From Shewanella woodyi ATCC 51908 (GTDB taxonomy: Bacteria > Pseudomonadota > Gammaproteobacteria > Enterobacterales > Shewanellaceae), in contig NC_010506.1 in assembly GCF_000019525.1 (NCBI RefSeq), positions 3,906,001 through 3,970,000 of the forward strand: a DNA stretch of 64,000 nucleotides. The letters run 5' to 3'. The position numbers and the translations under genes were made by a program. A model generated the notes under the pieces. That model was not told the origin of the DNA and ran no database searches. It saw nothing but the letters and a program-made list of their open reading frames with translations. Positions 37,061-45,938 of the stretch are shown here, piece by piece. The stretch's first letter is position 1. Each line of letters begins with the position of its first letter.

Positions 37061-39334
37061 ATGAGTAGAAAAATTGAGTTGTTAGCGCCTGGCGGCGATG
37101 TTGAAGCAATTAAGGCCGCCATTGTTGCCGGTGCAAACGCAGTCTATTGTGGATTAGATACCTTTAATGCCCGTAATCGCGCTGCAAACCTCTCATTTGA
37201 CGATCTCTGTGGCATCCTCAGGCTTGCTCATCAGTTTGACTGTGAAGTGTTTCTAACAATTAATGTGGTGATATTAGAGCAGGAACTTCCGGCACTCTTT
37301 AAGCTACTCAATCAATTAGTCAATACCAGCTTAGATGGCATAATCGTTCAAGATTTAGGCCTATTTAACCTAGTAAAGAAATATTTCCCAACACTGGATA
37401 TCCACGCATCGACTCAGCTAACCACCCATAATGAAGGTCAGATCCTATTTCTAAATAAGATAGGAGCCTCTCGCGTTAACCTGTCACGGGAGTTAAATTT
37501 ACCCGAGATAGCCTCATTAACAGCCCTTGCCCACCAGCACGATATGCTCACCGAAGTCTTTGTTCATGGTTCACTGTGTATCGCTTTCTCCGGCCAGTGT
37601 TACTCCAGTTCAGTCAGTGTTGGAAACTCAGGGAACCGTGGCCGCTGCAGTCAGGCCTGTCGCGATGAATATGAAGAGACAGCCGCAGGTAATAAATACC
37701 CACTGAATTTAAAAGACAATTCAGCCTATTTCGACCTCCCAGAGTTGGTTGAGGCTCAGGTTGACTCGCTTAAGATTGAGGGACGAATTAAAGGCGCTCA
37801 TTATGTCTACACCGTTGTTGATAGCTGGCGTAAACAGATAAATCAGTTTGTCGAAACAGGTAAGTTGCTCGATGATGACTCAAACCTCTACAAGGTATTC
37901 AATCGCGACTTTACCAACTCCTTTCTCAAAGGCAATCTGACCAAAGGGATGTTTATCGATAACCCTCGCGATAACAGTGTTAATCACGCCATCGAGCAGA
38001 AAAATGCGATCTCAGTGGTACAGATCCAAGAGGTGAGACAGAACCTCAGAGCCGATAAAAATGAGCTAGGCGCCTCCCTTGAGCAGAAGATCCAACATCT
38101 CAACATCGATAAGATGCCATTAACCCTGACCTTTTCAGGAACAGAAGGCTCGCCGTTAACCATCAAGGCAGGTGTGACAGCGAAATCAAATCGACTGACA
38201 GAGAACACAGAGTCTAATGAATTTACCCTACACTCCGACACTAAACTGCGAAAGTCAGACAAGCCACTTTGTGCCGATGTGCTAGAAAAACGCTTTAGAA
38301 GCTTCAACGATTCAAACTATATTATCCAAGAATATGACTTTAATCAGCTAGCAGAGAGTTTAAGTATTCCCTTTAAAGAGCTAACCGCCCTTAAAAACAG
38401 GCTGGCATTTTTACTCAATGACTCAGTTGAAGTGATTGCTCCTGTCGAGCCACCTAAACTTATTCAAGCTGAAAAAGTAGAAGATTCACCTAAGCTATCT
38501 CTGCTTATCAGTGATGAGAAAGATGCTCACCTGTGTGATGTTACTAAGGCTGATATCTACTTTAAACTGCCTGAGAGCTTTAAAAAGGGCTGTAATAAAT
38601 ATATCGAGCTGCTACAACGTAACCCAAGGTTCATCCCTTGGTTTCCAGCTGTACTTATCGGCAAAGATTACATTGAAGCGGTGCGGATCCTTGAGCAGGT
38701 CAAACCTAAACGTATCGTCAGCAATAACACAGGTGTCGCCTACAAAGCCTTTGAGATGGGCATTGACTGGATAGCAGGGCCTTTTCTCAACACCACTAAC
38801 TCCTATGCTCTACTAACGATGCAGGAGGAGCTAAACTGCTCCGGCGCGTTTATCTCCAACGAGATAAACCGGATGCAGATCCGCAATATCAAGCGTCCAG
38901 CAGGATTTAAACTGCTCTACAGCATCTATCACCCTATATTGATGATGACAAGCAGACAGTGCTTCTTCCAGCAAACCGTTGGTTGTAATAAGCCAAGCAT
39001 TGAGGATGGCTGTATGCTTAAATGTGAAAAAGCCACCACGATTACAAACGTCAAAGGGATCTCCTTTGCCGTTGATAAACAAAAAGGCGGTTACCCAAGC
39101 ATCTATAATGATGAGCAGTTCCTCAACCTTGATGCCATTAAGGATTTCTCAGATCTCTTTGATGAGTTCTTTATCGATCTGACCGATATCGGTGCTGGCT
39201 CTAAAGCTAAGCTCGATAAAATCCAGTTGATTGAACATTTTGAAAACCTGCTTAAGGGTGACGAAGATGCGGTTTCACTACTAAACACTATGGTGACACT
39301 CTCAACTAACGCCCAATACCAGCAAGGATTGTGA
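37061..39334 (+). CDS. U32-family protein, RlhA-like
   Basis: The 757-residue protein opens with ELLAPGGDVEAIKAAI, followed by GANAVYCG and the U32 signature EVFVHGSLCIAFSGQCYSSS with NRGRCSQACRDEY. Four conserved cysteines there bind an iron-sulfur cluster in this family. The closest known type is E. coli RlhA (YdcP), which hydroxylates C2501 of 23S rRNA together with prephenate-derived chemistry; TrhP is the shorter relative. A C-terminal domain adds a further Cys-rich segment (CFFQQTVGC...DGCMLKCEK, about 635-665). It is longer than RlhA (about 650), so the exact role is unsettled. Confidence 0.85.
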   Translation: MSRKIELLAPGGDVEAIKAAIVAGANAVYCGLDTFNARNRAANLSFDDLCGILRLAHQFDCEVFLTINVVILEQELPALFKLLNQLVNTSLDGIIVQDLGLFNLVKKYFPTLDIHASTQLTTHNEGQILFLNKIGASRVNLSRELNLPEIASLTALAHQHDMLTEVFVHGSLCIAFSGQCYSSSVSVGNSGNRGRCSQACRDEYEETAAGNKYPLNLKDNSAYFDLPELVEAQVDSLKIEGRIKGAHYVYTVVDSWRKQINQFVETGKLLDDDSNLYKVFNRDFTNSFLKGNLTKGMFIDNPRDNSVNHAIEQKNAISVVQIQEVRQNLRADKNELGASLEQKIQHLNIDKMPLTLTFSGTEGSPLTIKAGVTAKSNRLTENTESNEFTLHSDTKLRKSDKPLCADVLEKRFRSFNDSNYIIQEYDFNQLAESLSIPFKELTALKNRLAFLLNDSVEVIAPVEPPKLIQAEKVEDSPKLSLLISDEKDAHLCDVTKADIYFKLPESFKKGCNKYIELLQRNPRFIPWFPAVLIGKDYIEAVRILEQVKPKRIVSNNTGVAYKAFEMGIDWIAGPFLNTTNSYALLTMQEELNCSGAFISNEINRMQIRNIKRPAGFKLLYSIYHPILMMTSRQCFFQQTVGCNKPSIEDGCMLKCEKATTITNVKGISFAVDKQKGGYPSIYNDEQFLNLDAIKDFSDLFDEFFIDLTDIGAGSKAKLDKIQLIEHFENLLKGDEDAVSLLNTMVTLSTNAQYQQGL

Positions 39335-39437
39335 TCAGCAAAAGTGGTGATCGATAAGTAGAATAGAGATAAAGTCCATATACTCGCTCTTATGAGGCTT
39401 TATCTCTACTAACAACAAATAACCTACGAGAGCACCT

Positions 39438-40100
39438 ATGCCGCTTCCCATACTCTACTCACTTCAACACTGTCCCTACGCCATGCGCGCAAGAATGGGG
39501 TTGTTACTGGCAAATCAGAGGGTATTACTGCTAGCCATAGTGATGAAAAACAAACCTCAGGCCATGCTAGAGATCTCGCCTAAGGGAACGGTTCCAGTGC
39601 TGATTGTTGAAGATAGCAATACTACTGAAGTGATCGATGAGAGTCTGGATATTATGCTTTGGGCACTGAAAAGAGATGACCCTCACGAGCTACTCTATCC
39701 TCAAACACCCGAAACCCTGCCTCAAATGCTCGAACTGATTGAGTATAATGACAAGGTATTTAAACCATTATTGGAGCAGTACAAAAGCGCCAAGCGGTAC
39801 CACAAAGACTCAGAACTCTATGATAGATCTCAATGTGAAGTGTTTATCAAGCAACTGGAGTTAAAACTAAACCAGCATCAATTTATTATGGGCGATACGC
39901 TCAGCTTGGCAGACTACGCGCTACTTCCTTTTGTGCGTCAATTTGCCCGAGCAGACCGCCACAAGTACCTAGCCGCCCCCTACCCAAAACTGCAACACTG
40001 GCTAAAGGCCCATCTAGACAGCCCACTCTTCTCAAAAGCCATGGCCAAATACTCCCTCTGGCTTGATAGTGGTGAAGAGCACCTGTTTGGTGAAAAATAG
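39438..40100 (+). CDS. Glutathione S-transferase/glutaredoxin-2-like protein
   Basis: The 220-residue protein has an N-terminal thioredoxin-like domain with the motif QHCPYAMRAR (about 9-18), a KGTVPVL cis-proline segment (about 49-55) and DESLDIMLW. A helical C-terminal domain contains MGDTLSLADYALLPFVRQF. The single-cysteine CPYA motif fits GST/omega or Grx2-like proteins active in thiol chemistry. GAGAGC precedes the ATG. A strong terminator follows. Confidence 0.88.
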   Translation: MPLPILYSLQHCPYAMRARMGLLLANQRVLLLAIVMKNKPQAMLEISPKGTVPVLIVEDSNTTEVIDESLDIMLWALKRDDPHELLYPQTPETLPQMLELIEYNDKVFKPLLEQYKSAKRYHKDSELYDRSQCEVFIKQLELKLNQHQFIMGDTLSLADYALLPFVRQFARADRHKYLAAPYPKLQHWLKAHLDSPLFSKAMAKYSLWLDSGEEHLFGEK

Positions 40101-40104
40101 GTAT

Positions 40105-40141
40105 AAAAAAGCCGAACATTAACACTAATGTTCGGCTTTTT
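40105..40141. terminator. Bidirectional terminator between the GST-like gene and gnd
   Basis: AAAAAA-GCCGAACATT, a 6-nt loop and AATGTTCGGC-TTTTT form a perfect 10-bp-stem Rho-independent terminator serving both convergent genes. Confidence 0.95.
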
Positions 40142-40154
40142 CATTCTACACGAT

Positions 40155-41708
40155 TCAGACTTTATCTAACTCTCGCTTCACGCTGCTCCAGTTTAGGTGA
40201 TACTTCTCACCTGCTGGCTTATCGGTACGCTCAAAGGTATGGGCACCAAAGTAATCACGCTGACCTTGTAGCAAGTTTGCTGGCAGAGTCTCACTGCGGT
40301 AGCTGTCATAATAGGCCAAAGCGGAGCTGATACAGGGAGCGGGAATGCCTTTGAGTACCGCGGTAGATACAGCTTTGCGCCAATCAAGCTGTTTGGTTGA
40401 AAGTGCTTGGCTGAAGGTCTCTGCCATCAACAAGTTTTCAAGCTCAACGCCTGAGCGCTCGGCAGACTGATAAGCTTGCGTGATCGATTGCAGGAAAGTG
40501 GCGCGGATGATACAGCCTGCACGCCAGATCTTAGCAATTTCGGCGAACTCGAGTGTCCAGTTACGCTCTTTAGCGTTCATCGCCATCAACTGGAAACCTT
40601 GAGCATAGCTGGCAACTTTGGCGCAGTAGAGTGCACTTTCTAGTTGCTCAATAAAGACCTCACGCTCCTCATCACTTGGCTTAACCGCTTGCGGCCCGCT
40701 GAGTAACTGGCTCAGTTGTACTCGTTGAGATTTTTGAGTACTCACGGCCCGGGCATAAACCGCTTCAGCAATGGTTGGTGCTGGGCAGCCTATCTGTAAA
40801 CTGCTCACAGCAGTCCAAAGTCCAGTGCCTTTTTGGCCAGCTTTATCCAAAATCATCTCAACTAATGGCTTACCTGAAAACGGATCGGCTTGCTTTAGTA
40901 CCTCGGCACTTATCTCCATCAGGTAGCTGTTTAGGCTACCTTTATTCCAGCGCTCAAATAAGTTTGCTATCTCATCGGCGGACATACCAAAACCATCGCT
41001 CAAGAGTTGATAAGCTTCGCAGATAAGTTGCATATCGGCATATTCGATACCGTTATGAACCATTTTAACGTAATGACCAGCACCTGCAGGACCGATATAG
41101 GTGGTACAAGGCTCGCCTTCAGTGACAGGGTTACCAGGCTCTTGACGCTCAATAGGCAACCCAGTTTTGGCATCAACTTTAGCCGCTATCGCTTCCCAGA
41201 TAGGCTTAATTCTATCCCACGCCTTTTTATTGCCGCTTGGCATCAAAGATGGCCCAAAACGCGCGCCCATCTCACCGCCAGACACAGCTGAGCTGAAAAA
41301 GGTGAAGTTATCTGCATAACGACCTTCGCGCTCTAAGGTATCTGTCCATAGGCTATTGCCTGTGTCGATAACGATATCATCAAGCTCAATGCCCGCTTCG
41401 ATTAAGCTACTGCATACGCCATCCACAGGCGCACCAGCGGGGACAGAAAGCACAATCACTCGAGGTTTCTCGAGGCTAGATAACATTTCAGAAAGATTAT
41501 TACAGCCATGCACCCGCAGTGGTTGCTCAGATTGTTTACTATTTACTCGGTCGGCTTTCTCCTGTGCGAGCACGCCCTCAACCTTCACGCTATCTAAATC
41601 AAAAGCAGCGACACTGTATCGGTTATCGGCAATATTTAAAGCGAGGTTTTTTCCCATGACGCCTAGGCCGATGACGCCAACATCATATAATTTGGTGTGG
41701 TTTTCCAT
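40155..41708 (-). CDS. gnd: 6-phosphogluconate dehydrogenase, decarboxylating
   Basis: The 517-residue enzyme oxidises 6-phosphogluconate to ribulose 5-phosphate in the pentose phosphate pathway. Present are the N-terminal GLGVMGKNLALN (about 14-25), the SAVSGGEMGAR substrate motif, the KMVHNGIEYADMQ catalytic region (Lys/Asn), ILDKAGQKGTGLWT, and the C-terminal YHLNW. It is about 45 residues longer than the E. coli form (468). The extra length lies in the HGCNN region and between residues about 180 and 205 (ERQEPGNPVTEGE), as in other Shewanella homologues. Confidence 0.95.
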   Translation of the reverse strand: MENHTKLYDVGVIGLGVMGKNLALNIADNRYSVAAFDLDSVKVEGVLAQEKADRVNSKQSEQPLRVHGCNNLSEMLSSLEKPRVIVLSVPAGAPVDGVCSSLIEAGIELDDIVIDTGNSLWTDTLEREGRYADNFTFFSSAVSGGEMGARFGPSLMPSGNKKAWDRIKPIWEAIAAKVDAKTGLPIERQEPGNPVTEGEPCTTYIGPAGAGHYVKMVHNGIEYADMQLICEAYQLLSDGFGMSADEIANLFERWNKGSLNSYLMEISAEVLKQADPFSGKPLVEMILDKAGQKGTGLWTAVSSLQIGCPAPTIAEAVYARAVSTQKSQRVQLSQLLSGPQAVKPSDEEREVFIEQLESALYCAKVASYAQGFQLMAMNAKERNWTLEFAEIAKIWRAGCIIRATFLQSITQAYQSAERSGVELENLLMAETFSQALSTKQLDWRKAVSTAVLKGIPAPCISSALAYYDSYRSETLPANLLQGQRDYFGAHTFERTDKPAGEKYHLNWSSVKRELDKV

Positions 41709-41795
41709 TGATATCTTTTCCGCAGGTAACAGAAGATGACATACCCTGTCTATTATTGGCTAGTTAACCAACCTAACTCTTAGCGAGTTAGGTTA

Positions 41796-41851
41796 TATAC
41801 ACAAACCACTTCAAAATGCAGGATTCAGCATCTTGAGGTCGCTTGGAGATA
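41796..41851. mobile_element. 56-bp minimal family A element
   Basis: TATACACAAACCACTTCAAA... (41796-41819) matches the right-end repeat of the 6029-6493 element at 21 of 24 positions, and 41828-41851 matches its left-end repeat at 22 of 24. Only AGGATTCA separates them, and that octamer also adjoins the repeat inside the large element. It is a deletion derivative or a bare repeat pair. Confidence 0.7.
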
Positions 41852-42013
41852 TTAGCCTTCTCTTTATCATAGAGAGCCCTACATTGGGGCATAGATGAGA
41901 GGTATTATTTGTGCGGGATTATACATACTTTGGTAAGTTAATTACTAGGATTTGCCAGATTAGTTTACAAAATAGCGCTTGTTAATCTGTAAAGTTAACA
42001 ATAAAAGATCTCT

Positions 42014-42033
42014 GGGGCTAAGTGTTATGCCCC
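42014..42033 (-). terminator. Putative prpE terminator
   Basis: GGGGC/GCCCC closing an 10-nt loop lies 15 nt beyond the prpE stop on the minus strand, followed by AGAGATCTTTT. The stem is short and the T run weak. Confidence 0.5.
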
Positions 42034-42047
42034 GGATAATCAAGCCA

Positions 42048-43970
42048 TTATTTAACTAGCAGGGCATCGGCATAACCCATACGGGTTAACGCGTTACGAA
42101 CCAGTTCTAAGGTTTGAGGGTCTTCTATCGTCGCAGGGACTTTATACTCTTGGTTATCGGCAATTTTACGCATGGTTCCCCGTAGAATCTTACCGGAACG
42201 TGTTTTAGGTAGTTTTTGCACCGCACTCACTAACCTAAATGAAGCAACCGGCCCAATATGCTCACGCACTAAGCTTATCAGCTCTTTATAAAGGGCTTCA
42301 TCACTTAACGTTACCCCTTTTTTCAGCACCACTAAACCTAGAGGAACCTGACCTTTAAGTTTATCCTCCACACCAATTACGGCTACTTCAGCCACTGCAT
42401 TATGCTGACATAATACCTCTTCGAAACGCCCAGTGGATAAACGGTGCCCTGCCACATTGATGATGTCATCAATTCGGCTCATGATATAGAGATAACCATC
42501 GTCATCCATATAGCCTGCATCACCGGAGAGATAATAGCCTGGATACATCGACAGGTAACTCTCTAGGTACCTCTGTTCATTTTGCCATAGGGTCGTCAAG
42601 GTTCCTGGCGGCAATGGCAGCTTAATCACCACGTTACCTGAGATGTTAGCCTCTACTTTATCGCCCATCTCATCGACCACTTCCACCTGATAACCAGGAA
42701 CAGATAGAGCTGGAGATCCCGCCTTTACCTCTACAGGGGCTGTGCCCATCAAATTTGCCGCTACGGGCCAACCCGTTTCTGTTTGCCACCAGTGATCGAT
42801 AACTGGCTTGTTAAGTCGCTCCTCGGCCCAATGCAGGGTGTCAGGATCACAGCGCTCTCCTGCTAGAAAAAGAGTATTAAGGCAAGAGAGATCGACATCT
42901 TTCAAAAAGTCACCATCGGGATCATCACGCTTTATCGCCCGTATCGCCGTGGGCGCAGTGAAAAAGCTCTTCACTTGATATTTTGCGATAGTGCGCCAGA
43001 AAATCCCCGGATCTGGCGTGCCAACAGGCTTGCCCTCAAACATCAAGGTCGTTGCCCCCACCAGTAAAGGCCCATACACAATATAGGAGTGACCAACAAC
43101 CCAGCCAACATCGGACGCTGCCCAAAAAGCATCACCTGCATCAATGCCATAAATATGCTTCATCGACCAAGCCAGCGCGACACCGTGGCCGCCATTATCA
43201 CGCACCACGCCTTTTGGCTGACCAGTCGTTCCTGAGGTATAAAGGATATAAAGAGGGTCAGTTGCTGCAACACTCAAACAACCAATATCTGGCGCATCAG
43301 CCACTGCGTTCTGCCAGTCCACATCACGGTTTGGGGTCAACTCAGCTTGGAGCTGACTGCGATTAAGAATGATGCACTGCTCTACTTTGTGGCTCGATTG
43401 AGCAATTGCATCATCTAGCAGCGGCTTATAGGCTACAACCCCTGATGGCTCGATACCACAAGAGGCAGATAAAATCAGTTTAGGTTTAGCATCATCGATT
43501 CGACTGGCCAGTTCATTGCCAGCAAAACCGCCAAACACCACAGAATGAATAGCGCCAATACGCGCACAGGCCAGCATGGCATAAGCGGTTTCTGGCACCA
43601 TAGGCATATAGATAATCACTCTATCGCCCTTTTTCACCCCGATGGAGTCCATGTAGCCCGCAAGTCTACTCACCTGAGCCTGAAGCTCATTGTAGCTGAT
43701 ACCATACTCAGTCTCAGTGACGGGACTGACATATTGAATCGCCACTTGTGCGCCACGTCCCGCTTCAACGTGCCTGTCCACTGCGTTATAGCAGGTGTTA
43801 AGCTCACCACCTGCAAACCAAGCGTAAAGCGGCATATTGCTCTCATCGAGCACTCTATCCCAAGGCTTATCCCAAGTTAGTGCCTGTGCAGCATCGGCCC
43901 AGAACTGCTCAGGCTGTGACACCGAAGCTTGGTGCATCTGTTGATGCAGCTTATTATTCCCACTTTTCAT
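42048..43970 (-). CDS. prpE: Propionyl-CoA synthetase PrpE
   Basis: The product (640 residues) is an AMP-forming acyl-CoA synthetase. The adenylation motif is YTSGTTGQPKG (about 249-259), followed by WWQTETGWP, YLSGDAGYMDDDGYLYIMSRIDD and the catalytic lysine in PKTRSGKILRGTMRK near the C-terminus. Length and the WAASDVGWVVGHSYIVYGPLL segment match PrpE/AcsA-type enzymes; propionate is the preferred guess from similarity and from the neighbouring branched-chain amino acid genes. GGGGAGAGGG precedes the ATG. It diverges from liuR, and both may share regulation by LiuR. Confidence 0.87.
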   Translation of the reverse strand: MKSGNNKLHQQMHQASVSQPEQFWADAAQALTWDKPWDRVLDESNMPLYAWFAGGELNTCYNAVDRHVEAGRGAQVAIQYVSPVTETEYGISYNELQAQVSRLAGYMDSIGVKKGDRVIIYMPMVPETAYAMLACARIGAIHSVVFGGFAGNELASRIDDAKPKLILSASCGIEPSGVVAYKPLLDDAIAQSSHKVEQCIILNRSQLQAELTPNRDVDWQNAVADAPDIGCLSVAATDPLYILYTSGTTGQPKGVVRDNGGHGVALAWSMKHIYGIDAGDAFWAASDVGWVVGHSYIVYGPLLVGATTLMFEGKPVGTPDPGIFWRTIAKYQVKSFFTAPTAIRAIKRDDPDGDFLKDVDLSCLNTLFLAGERCDPDTLHWAEERLNKPVIDHWWQTETGWPVAANLMGTAPVEVKAGSPALSVPGYQVEVVDEMGDKVEANISGNVVIKLPLPPGTLTTLWQNEQRYLESYLSMYPGYYLSGDAGYMDDDGYLYIMSRIDDIINVAGHRLSTGRFEEVLCQHNAVAEVAVIGVEDKLKGQVPLGLVVLKKGVTLSDEALYKELISLVREHIGPVASFRLVSAVQKLPKTRSGKILRGTMRKIADNQEYKVPATIEDPQTLELVRNALTRMGYADALLVK

Positions 43971-44136
43971 TACCCTCTCCCCAGAACATAATCCAGCTAC
44001 TCACATTATGCTCACAGAGTGTGTATTCCCATTAGACCTTATGACTAGAGGGGAGAATCACAATAAACTGGAAAACTTACTTGCCATAAATCTCACCGAG
44101 AACGGAATAAAATCGATTCTCAACCAAACCTCTAGC

Positions 44137-44165
44137 TTTACCTTTACGTAAACTTCACGTATTGT
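44137..44165 (+). promoter_or_regulatory. liuR promoter with LiuR-like palindrome
   Basis: TTTACC (-35) and TATTGT (-10) with a 17-bp spacer flank the dyad TACGT-N7-ACGTA (44145-44161), part of TTTACGTAAACTTCACGTAT. A palindrome between -35 and -10 is how MerR-family proteins control their own promoters. It may also affect the divergent prpE. Confidence 0.75.
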
Positions 44166-44184
44166 TCTTTTAAAGTTAAATCTT

Positions 44185-44595
44185 ATGGTGTTTTTAATGA
44201 GTGATAAACAGATCACACAAACAACTTACTCAATTAGCGACCTCTCCAAAGAGTTTGATATTACCACTCGGAGTATTCGTTTCTATGAAGATCAGGGCCT
44301 GCTAAAGCCTAAGCGTCGTGGTCAAACTCGGATCTATAACTTAAAAGACAGAGTACGTCTCAAGCTTATCCTACGTGGTAAACGCCTTGGGTTCTCACTC
44401 GCTGAAACCCGTCGCTTATTTGAGCTTTACGATGCCGATAAAAACAGCGTTTCACAGCTACACACTATGCTTGAACTGGTTGAGGAGAAGAAAACTTCTC
44501 TGCAACAGCAGATGGATGACATCAAGGTCGTTCTCATGGAGCTCAACTCCGCTGAGCAACAGTGTCGAGCAGCGCTGGAGAACAGTAGCGAATAA
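44185..44595 (+). CDS. liuR: MerR-family regulator LiuR
   Basis: The 136-residue protein has the MerR DNA-binding region (YSISDLSKEFDITTRSIRFYEDQGLL, about 15-40) and a long dimerisation helix (about 85-130), but no metal-binding cysteine pair. This fits LiuR, which controls leucine/isovalerate and related pathways. It is the first gene before liuABCDE. Start could be ATG 44185 or, with the second ATG, 44197; both lack a strong ribosome site, and the predicted transcript would have a short leader. Confidence 0.9.
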   Translation: MVFLMSDKQITQTTYSISDLSKEFDITTRSIRFYEDQGLLKPKRRGQTRIYNLKDRVRLKLILRGKRLGFSLAETRRLFELYDADKNSVSQLHTMLELVEEKKTSLQQQMDDIKVVLMELNSAEQQCRAALENSSE

Positions 44596-44673
44596 ACAAA
44601 CGATTAAACAAAACATCCATAAAAAAATAATTATAAAAATCGATCTCTGAATCAATTTGATAGGACACAAGCA

Positions 44674-45843
44674 ATGACTCAACTCTACTCATCTCTCAAC
44701 TTTGGCCTAGGCGAAGATGTCGATATGCTCCGCGATGCAGTGCAAAGCTTTGCCGCCAATGAAATTGCCCCGATAGCAGAAAAAACCGACCGAGATAACG
44801 CCTTTCCCAACGAGTTATGGCCAGTACTTGGCGATATGGGCCTATTAGGCGTTACAGTCTCTGAAGAGTATGGCGGAGCCAATATGGGCTACCTAGCCCA
44901 CGTTGTTGCCATGGAAGAGATCTCCCGTGCATCGGCCTCTATCGGACTCAGTTACGGTGCTCATTCAAACTTGTGTGTTAACCAGATTAATCGCAACGGT
45001 AATGCTGAGCAAAAAGCAAAGTATCTACCAAAGCTTGTTAGTGGTGAACATATTGGTGCATTGGCCATGAGTGAGCCTAATGCAGGTTCCGATGTGGTTT
45101 CCATGAAGCTTCATGCCCGTAAAGAGGGTGATCGCTATATCCTTAACGGTAATAAGATGTGGATCACCAACGGTCCCGATGCCAACACCTATGTGATCTA
45201 CGCCAAAACCGATCTGGATAAAGGCGCTCACGGCATTACCGCCTTTATCGTTGATCGTGATTCAAAAGGTTTCAGTACGGCGCAAAAGCTCGACAAACTG
45301 GGCATGCGTGGATCCAATACTTGTGAACTCGTATTTGAAGATTGTGAAGTCCCTGAAGAGAACATTCTTGGTGGGCTCAATAACGGCGTAAAAGTGTTAA
45401 TGAGTGGCCTAGATTACGAGCGTGTGGTTCTCTCTGGTGGCCCACTAGGGATCATGACCGCCTGTATGGATATCGTCGTTCCTTATATCCATGAACGTGA
45501 GCAGTTTGGTAAGTCCATCGGCCAGTTCCAACTGGTTCAGGGAAAGCTTGCCGATATGTACACAGGCATGAATGCCGCTAAATCCTATATCTACAACGTG
45601 GCAAAATCTTGCGATCGCGGCGAAACCACACGTAAAGATGCAGCAGGAGCCATCCTATATTCAGCTGAACTAGCAACGAAAATGGCTCTGGATGCGATTC
45701 AGCTTCTAGGCGGCAACGGTTACGTCAATGAATATGCAACGGGTCGACTCCTACGTGATGCCAAACTCTATGAAATTGGCGCAGGCACCTCAGAGATCCG
45801 CCGTATGTTAATCGGTCGTGAGCTATTTAACGAATCTAAATAA
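44674..45843 (+). CDS. liuA: Isovaleryl-CoA dehydrogenase
   Basis: The 389-residue FAD-dependent enzyme converts isovaleryl-CoA to 3-methylcrotonyl-CoA. The [16 protein letters not shown] segment (about 131-146) binds substrate and flavin. The catalytic base is E249 in [15 protein letters not shown], the location specific to isovaleryl-CoA dehydrogenases, while the C-terminal position used by other acyl-CoA dehydrogenases is Gly ([10 protein letters not shown]). Electrons go to EtfAB. It follows liuR by 78 nt. Confidence 0.96.
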   Translation: MTQLYSSLNFGLGEDVDMLRDAVQSFAANEIAPIAEKTDRDNAFPNELWPVLGDMGLLGVTVSEEYGGANMGYLAHVVAMEEISRASASIGLSYGAHSNLCVNQINRNGNAEQKAKYLPKLVSGEHIGALAMSEPNAGSDVVSMKLHARKEGDRYILNGNKMWITNGPDANTYVIYAKTDLDKGAHGITAFIVDRDSKGFSTAQKLDKLGMRGSNTCELVFEDCEVPEENILGGLNNGVKVLMSGLDYERVVLSGGPLGIMTACMDIVVPYIHEREQFGKSIGQFQLVQGKLADMYTGMNAAKSYIYNVAKSCDRGETTRKDAAGAILYSAELATKMALDAIQLLGGNGYVNEYATGRLLRDAKLYEIGAGTSEIRRMLIGRELFNESK

Positions 45844-45850
45844 TCCTAAA

Positions 45851-45891
45851 TTAGGCAGTTAGTTCACAACTCTCTAAGTTCAACTGCCTAA
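45851..45891 (+). other. 10-bp hairpin between liuA and liuB
   Basis: TTAGGCAGTT and AACTGCCTAA form a perfect 10-bp stem with a 21-nt loop, starting 7 nt after the liuA stop. No T run follows, so it more likely stabilises or marks processing of the operon mRNA than ends it. Confidence 0.6.
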
Positions 45892-45938
45892 TCTAAGAAC
45901 ATAAATATCTATTTAGTAGCATCAAAAGGATTGAAACC

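Larger units (their letters stand above)
41709..42047. other. gnd-prpE spacer holding a hairpin, mini-element and terminator
   Basis: In this 339-bp gap a perfect dyad AACCTAACTC-TTAGC-GAGTTAGGTT (41770-41794) is followed at once by a 56-bp minimal family A element (41796-41851) and later by the prpE terminator (42014-42033). The middle (41852-42010) shows nothing recognisable. Confidence 0.6.
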
